64,000 nt of DNA from Amanita rubescens (Eukaryota > Basidiomycota > Agaricomycetes > Agaricales > Amanitaceae): NCBI GenBank assembly GCA_015039365.1, contig WION01000220.1, forward strand, positions 1 to 64,000, written 5' to 3'. The notes below the pieces were generated by a model. The model was not told where the DNA came from and searched no databases. It worked only from the letters and a program-made list of their open reading frames with translations. The translations under genes were made by a program, and so were the position numbers. The stretch's first letter is position 1. Every line of letters starts with the position of its first letter. This document shows positions 63,501 to 64,000 of this stretch, piece after piece.

Positions 63501-64000
63501 CCGCGAAGGCGCTCCGCAAGCATTGCATGTACTTTGACTGGTTGCCAAGGAATAGGTAGATTGGCCAGAGTGACGCCGTCCCAAAGTTAGCGAGCTGCGT
63601 CGAGTCCGACCACAACATTATCGCTACAATCACGATTTCATGTTCTGATTTCTTGTGTGCATTCCGAATATGCTCATGTTCTTCAATGTACGCGTCCGAG
63701 TTGTATAATTCGGAATAGATACGCTCGGGGGTTCCGGTAGCACCTGGTTGCCAGTAGGTTTTATGGGGATAGAAATGGAAGTACTCGGTATCGGTATCGG
63801 ATAGTGCAGCTTTGATTACTTCCAGTGGTCGTCGATAAAACAGCGAGTCTACTTTGAATTTCGGGGCTTCTGACTCAGATTTGTTCTTTACACCCTCAAA
63901 CGGTACTGAAATCTCGACGCTCGCCTGATTCCAGCCATCGTTACCTCTGAACATCGTCTTGGCGAGCTCTGTATCCTGTATGTTGTCAAGTCGCTGGGCT
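48562..64000 (-). CDS. Plavaka-type DNA transposase, 5' end beyond the window, interrupted by a nested LTR element
   Basis: The leftward host frame enters at the right edge (YLFLGNQSKYMQCLRSAFA at 63501 upwards) and resumes at 51457 with AHHLAYIPKLSDTIQEFY. It continues through LMHAVWRTLLDDEFLEAYEN, LGACPCPTCLVAKNDI, MLVPDLMHEFELGVWKAIF, FELATWHALAKLRLHTEST, YKLHALGHYAEAIRRYGPTD, VVRVNYTTYDMRRDQDS, DIMLLSREDPNDEDR, WYARVIGIFHAYV, FLDPNVVVRGVHIIPGFAHG and FVDRDMFMRYRGGGVGHQAV to an acidic C-terminus ending SKYAEL at 48562. This block order is that of Plavaka transposases, DDE-type cut-and-paste enzymes common in basidiomycetes. Short introns separate the pieces; apart from the insertion at 51458-63500 the frames look open. 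Confidence 0.85.
51458..51825 (+). repeat. Left LTR of the non-autonomous element
   Basis: A 368-bp terminal repeat, partner of 63133-63500. It contains GGAATTTGTCGGAGTACGTC-like short repeats and TATAAGTACATG near 51674. Confidence 0.88.
51978..52675 (-). repeat. 3' LTR of the copia element
   Basis: A 698-bp repeat that starts TGTTGAAACTAGGGGTAACA on the plus strand and ends TATAAGTTCAACA. It shares the three hairpin-bearing ~80-bp units described for the solo LTR. Confidence 0.95.
52691..58663 (-). CDS. gag-pol: Copia gag-pol polyprotein, intact
   Basis: One uninterrupted frame of 1990 residues starting MSSSNSINSIVPVLTGSNW. A copia-type gag spans roughly residues 1-330. A Cys cluster (CTKSPSCKCPEC) stands just before the protease motif CDSGASHH (Asp729). 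GAG-pre-integrase/HHCC follows (WHQQMGHPSQQ to CNGCLKG), then integrase D, D, E (HCDLMTFP, RSDRGGEF, NGKVERMNRT). Reverse transcriptase has SPVARYETIRLLLAI, DVKTAFLYGDLEADIYM and YVDD (Tyr1604-Asp1607). RNase H follows (FTDADWGADK, SSTEAEYMSMSD), and a charged coiled extension (YLEEIFKYYEREND) ends the protein. Between gag and protease there is a long Ser/Asp/Tyr-rich region (about 380-720), unusual in length. No frameshift separates gag and pol. Confidence 0.96.
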   Translation of the reverse strand: MSSSNSINSIVPVLTGSNWLAFERLMTAYLNSQGLGAHIDPKLDWPRDLEPSEKEAIKTSDIKPDQLKTLKEIRKEYVEFKEDNMKAKGYITLKLAPNLVHLVDDKNDKAEVLWKSLKDKFGKQGLAATFGLYRQIVDWKLKENSNPNTQVPHLMDLINRVSNQGVTLTVKMQIMTILHALPPSWDSFVANLLAHSADDDTVDEFLNLISEEWSRRKGNRNNANTSVVTRGNKHSNSQVVANMARQQLQQGQPRTPWNSYRGKSFRGRGGRKPMGNRRNPTQHTSTGGPSNGPKHTPGQSQTPFRPQWAGQVPNQSKGPNWEHNKAAKAKNRANKLAARTAAQSTLGSGHAMASSTSASLPLIARIGDQVMTDFDEEFVPKIYKYKGTRAVPTDDFMGRIDEISEDSGDSVSRDVQKVRTESTDYSDIFDSAIFADTKDTQSMDDLASPIFASSSISHHQTDNEGYQTDNESHQSEANSSGYEGLYTDEEPEGPMPGSFDDEQISWWYVHTRQYYVDQVRRANLEARRMNTNARTIEHLQNMLRGMVIDHDTVSLRPESVSSSDLTYFYQSDQDSVYHTAPESMASSQIPTRPITPYEDFFNLYDYPTNRTIDTVPVIPSNVPIVNPTPRRSTDLHNLYNFDANMRENERYRQNMSNLQNLPNYGTFSELYNEYNLDEFIIEENNRRRANVINIGHLQDPYNLPCTKSPSCKCPECYKNNKGLTIWMCDSGASHHFTAHLEDFVSYKKYEVPTSVFTADNQADILGIGTVILDHTLKNGSVSRLKLYPVLHMPSATLRLISNGTLCKQGFIAKQDNDRISFYREGSENASLEGFPGDGNETLMWTEGQIVKPSNYKLMMITINVVGYEIWHQQMGHPSQQILKLGSKNLEGFPPLTIPKDLEPCNGCLKGKAVSQSFPLSEKCATQPFERIHCDLMTFPIQSYHKQKYLLVIFDDCTSHVWVKPLQKKSNVAVVFEGWHKQIYNQYGYNIKIVRSDRGGEFMSTNIQDYLTDVGIIHEKSTPYIHQQNGKVERMNRTLWEKSEALRLHASCPQSWWNFAIETAVHVYNRTPLRRTKWKTPVENLTGKKPDVSYFKIFGSKAWVFIPHESRENKLTPRSEIMTFIGYELNAKAYRFMTNTNQLRVSTQAEFDETKFPRAKPQDENYTKNLDPIRPIEQDNSENSDKNISDSKPDNEGDISSEQQHSNDDFFDFNFENHSSSDSSDDDDDDTKWDDKLESFFEKKDTSSKDKGAELNQPTGVELDLPVQSLKDKPTKGKGKGTAKKPVEPTRRSERSRKPVIQKDNAYGNKTPLEIEKEITEEQDVVRELIQDLKEKDKSDPRLDVTIRYSLRSKIRQHIDKVKLLYSTLHNAQINEMSCLIKEQGNGFLNYLLAQAIPAVDISRDNIREYQYKDIQKIKITDPKSYEQWETAMNDEMKSLNDRKIWELAELPHNRTPIKCRWVYDIKSDGRKKARLVAKGFSQRPGLDYDETFSPVARYETIRLLLAISVLEKWDIEALDVKTAFLYGDLEADIYMQQPEGYVVKGQEQKVYQLKKAIYGLKQASYAWNKQANKSLEDLGFIRCLSDSGVYVRREDDTIIVCIVYVDDMLFMGDNTPEIHKIKNAFMKKWECHDLGKVKEYLGMQINYNKNMGTLIIDQHAYAKKVVTRFGLENCKPTRTPLPTGYIPTAATKECTAEMRSYFQQIIGSLLYLALGTRPDITYQVILMSQFCANPNEEHIQKALYIVRYVNTTVQTKIVYNGLNKEGFVAFTDADWGADKITRKSVTGYIVKLAGGAISWVSRKQKVVALSSTEAEYMSMSDTSRQIVWIESLMSELDFPIKTIFLCCDNQGAMFLASNPAQEHRSKHIDIRFHYIRECVESEKIKLTYIPTNEQVADIMTKNLPYSKFVIFRMKMGLILDDSQISLTNHIKASQTFANYIKSKTLNKSPGQHSKIFERIQDLEVRGYLEEIFKYYERENDKLTTLLKANK
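58859..60112 (-). CDS. Accessory ORF upstream of copia gag-pol, unknown
   Basis: An intact 417-codon frame in the element's sense, placed between the leader and gag-pol. It starts MSFVNSFSPLSSAGGALGTP and is Pro/Ser-rich for 100 residues. Then comes a Cys/His cluster, CHCSHPDAIHHVHRC, that could bind zinc. Trp-containing blocks follow (NEGWRYNKDRGSPWIHN, PEEWSYGPPNN, NDWHKGNRQWKNK, SWGYIVSKTRAESRAAGVF). It ends YYIPERTCKKDIP. It resembles no capsid, protease or polymerase segment I know, and no envelope features (signal peptide, membrane helix) are seen. Standard copia elements lack such an ORF. Its length without stops argues for selection. Confidence 0.8.
   Translation of the reverse strand: MSFVNSFSPLSSAGGALGTPISSRTVPSRTTPNNLPGSGARHLQAPVRALPKNSPPPAKAQVPEMVPSLRIPVPTSAPQAVRLNRNYKKYPVPMGSRPYMPHAAKGCHCSHPDAIHHVHRCVQKVVFDYKGVPTAPKSMRSPTGQSSRNTRCASLSDKDNLVSYAKAAKAVGPVSRPQGRPVIVNEGWRYNKDRGSPWIHNTKPEEWSYGPPNNAHVQFRPVTKNDWHKGNRQWKNKTNIPNALDSDAYRQHFLGIASDERGRIPLPEEITQIYKKGKVNIPFNVYKTQLKRNIEQKGWQKSTTPTWSRCAPNIASWGYIVSKTRAESRAAGVFPSNQEGTEVKRVVDEYSNDMGIWQETGRLPGRYKDFPHIKLPKESIFDKLVDDRDNRRARFASNPVTEIRYYIPERTCKKDIP
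60113..61326 (-). other. Long untranslated leader of the copia element
   Basis: About 1.2 kb between primer-binding site and the accessory ORF, with only short open frames (for example 60945-61160). It may hold packaging or translation control structure. None is proven. Confidence 0.5.
61327..61338 (-). promoter_or_regulatory. Primer-binding site matching the initiator-Met tRNA anticodon arm
   Basis: Directly inside the 5' LTR the minus strand reads GGTTATGGGCCC. Its complement GGGCCCATAACC looks like a eukaryotic initiator-Met anticodon stem-loop (CAT anticodon). Copia-like elements such as Drosophila copia and yeast Ty5 use an internal half of this tRNA as primer; the same is inferred here. 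Confidence 0.7.
61339..62033 (-). repeat. 5' LTR of the copia element
   Basis: A 695-bp partner of 51978-52675. Visible differences include CGTC-ATTCC against CGTCCGAATTCC and two single-base changes. Confidence 0.95.
62034..63132 (+). other. Internal region of the non-autonomous LTR element
   Basis: Cys/Pro/His-rich conceptual frames come from CTCCGAC-rich low-complexity sequence. No retroviral domain is visible, which marks the element as dependent on enzymes from elsewhere. Confidence 0.55.
63133..63500 (+). repeat. Right LTR of the non-autonomous element
   Basis: A 368-bp terminal repeat followed by CCGC and then by the upstream coding part of the Plavaka-type transposase (reverse strand). 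Confidence 0.88.

Noticed and set aside
1..64000. tRNA or rRNA genes, CRISPR arrays, bacterial operons
   Set aside because: No cloverleaf with A/B boxes, no rRNA core sequence and no spaced direct repeats were found by eye; the intron-rich genes show that this is a fungal nuclear region.

Overview
The window is nuclear DNA of a basidiomycete fungus, most likely an agaricomycete. Genes are cut by many ~45-65 nt GT-AG introns. The protein families (a CYP53-type P450, a MATA-type HMG-box factor, a Plavaka-type transposase, and Ty3 chromodomain and Ty1/copia retrotransposons with long basidiomycete-like proteins) fit that group. The species cannot be read from the sequence. All calls were made by eye by splicing and translating; no database was searched.

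Layout. 0.4-7.8 kb: a cytochrome P450, a tiny dsRNA-binding-domain (dsRBD) gene, and two paralogous multi-pass membrane protein genes lying tail to tail, one of them frameshifted. 8.4-17.1 kb: the conservative core, with an aldo-keto reductase, ATP synthase subunit g, a PHO88/SND3-like ER protein, an SLM1-like PH-domain protein sharing a 145-bp divergent promoter with PHO88, and an HMG-box transcription factor. 17.9-38.4 kb: an accessory region. It holds two paralogues of an agaricomycete-type unknown protein with different 3' tails (C2H2 fingers in one; a neighbouring MRE11 C-terminal fragment in the other), a decayed copy of the HMG gene, two more dsRBD mini-genes whose promoters are duplicated while the coding parts diverge, a CYP53 benzoate hydroxylase-like P450, remnants of secreted and membrane protein genes, and a 1.38-kb fold-back element with a 7-bp target duplication inside one of them.

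38.6-64.0 kb: mostly transposons. There is a solo copia LTR. A complete Ty3 chromovirus (40049-48192) sits in the first intron of a small host gene and seems able to self-prime in the Tf1 manner; it carries a third, broken ORF. A Plavaka-type transposase gene runs off the right edge. It is interrupted by a ~2-kb non-autonomous LTR element, which is itself interrupted by a complete 10-kb copia element (51978-62033) with an intact 1990-codon gag-pol and an extra 417-codon ORF in its leader. Target duplications (GACCG, ATTGA, CCGC, GAGTC) support each insertion.

The main leads are the stand-alone dsRBD mini-gene family, the accessory ORFs in both retrotransposons, the self-priming site, and the tail exchange between the unknown paralogues.
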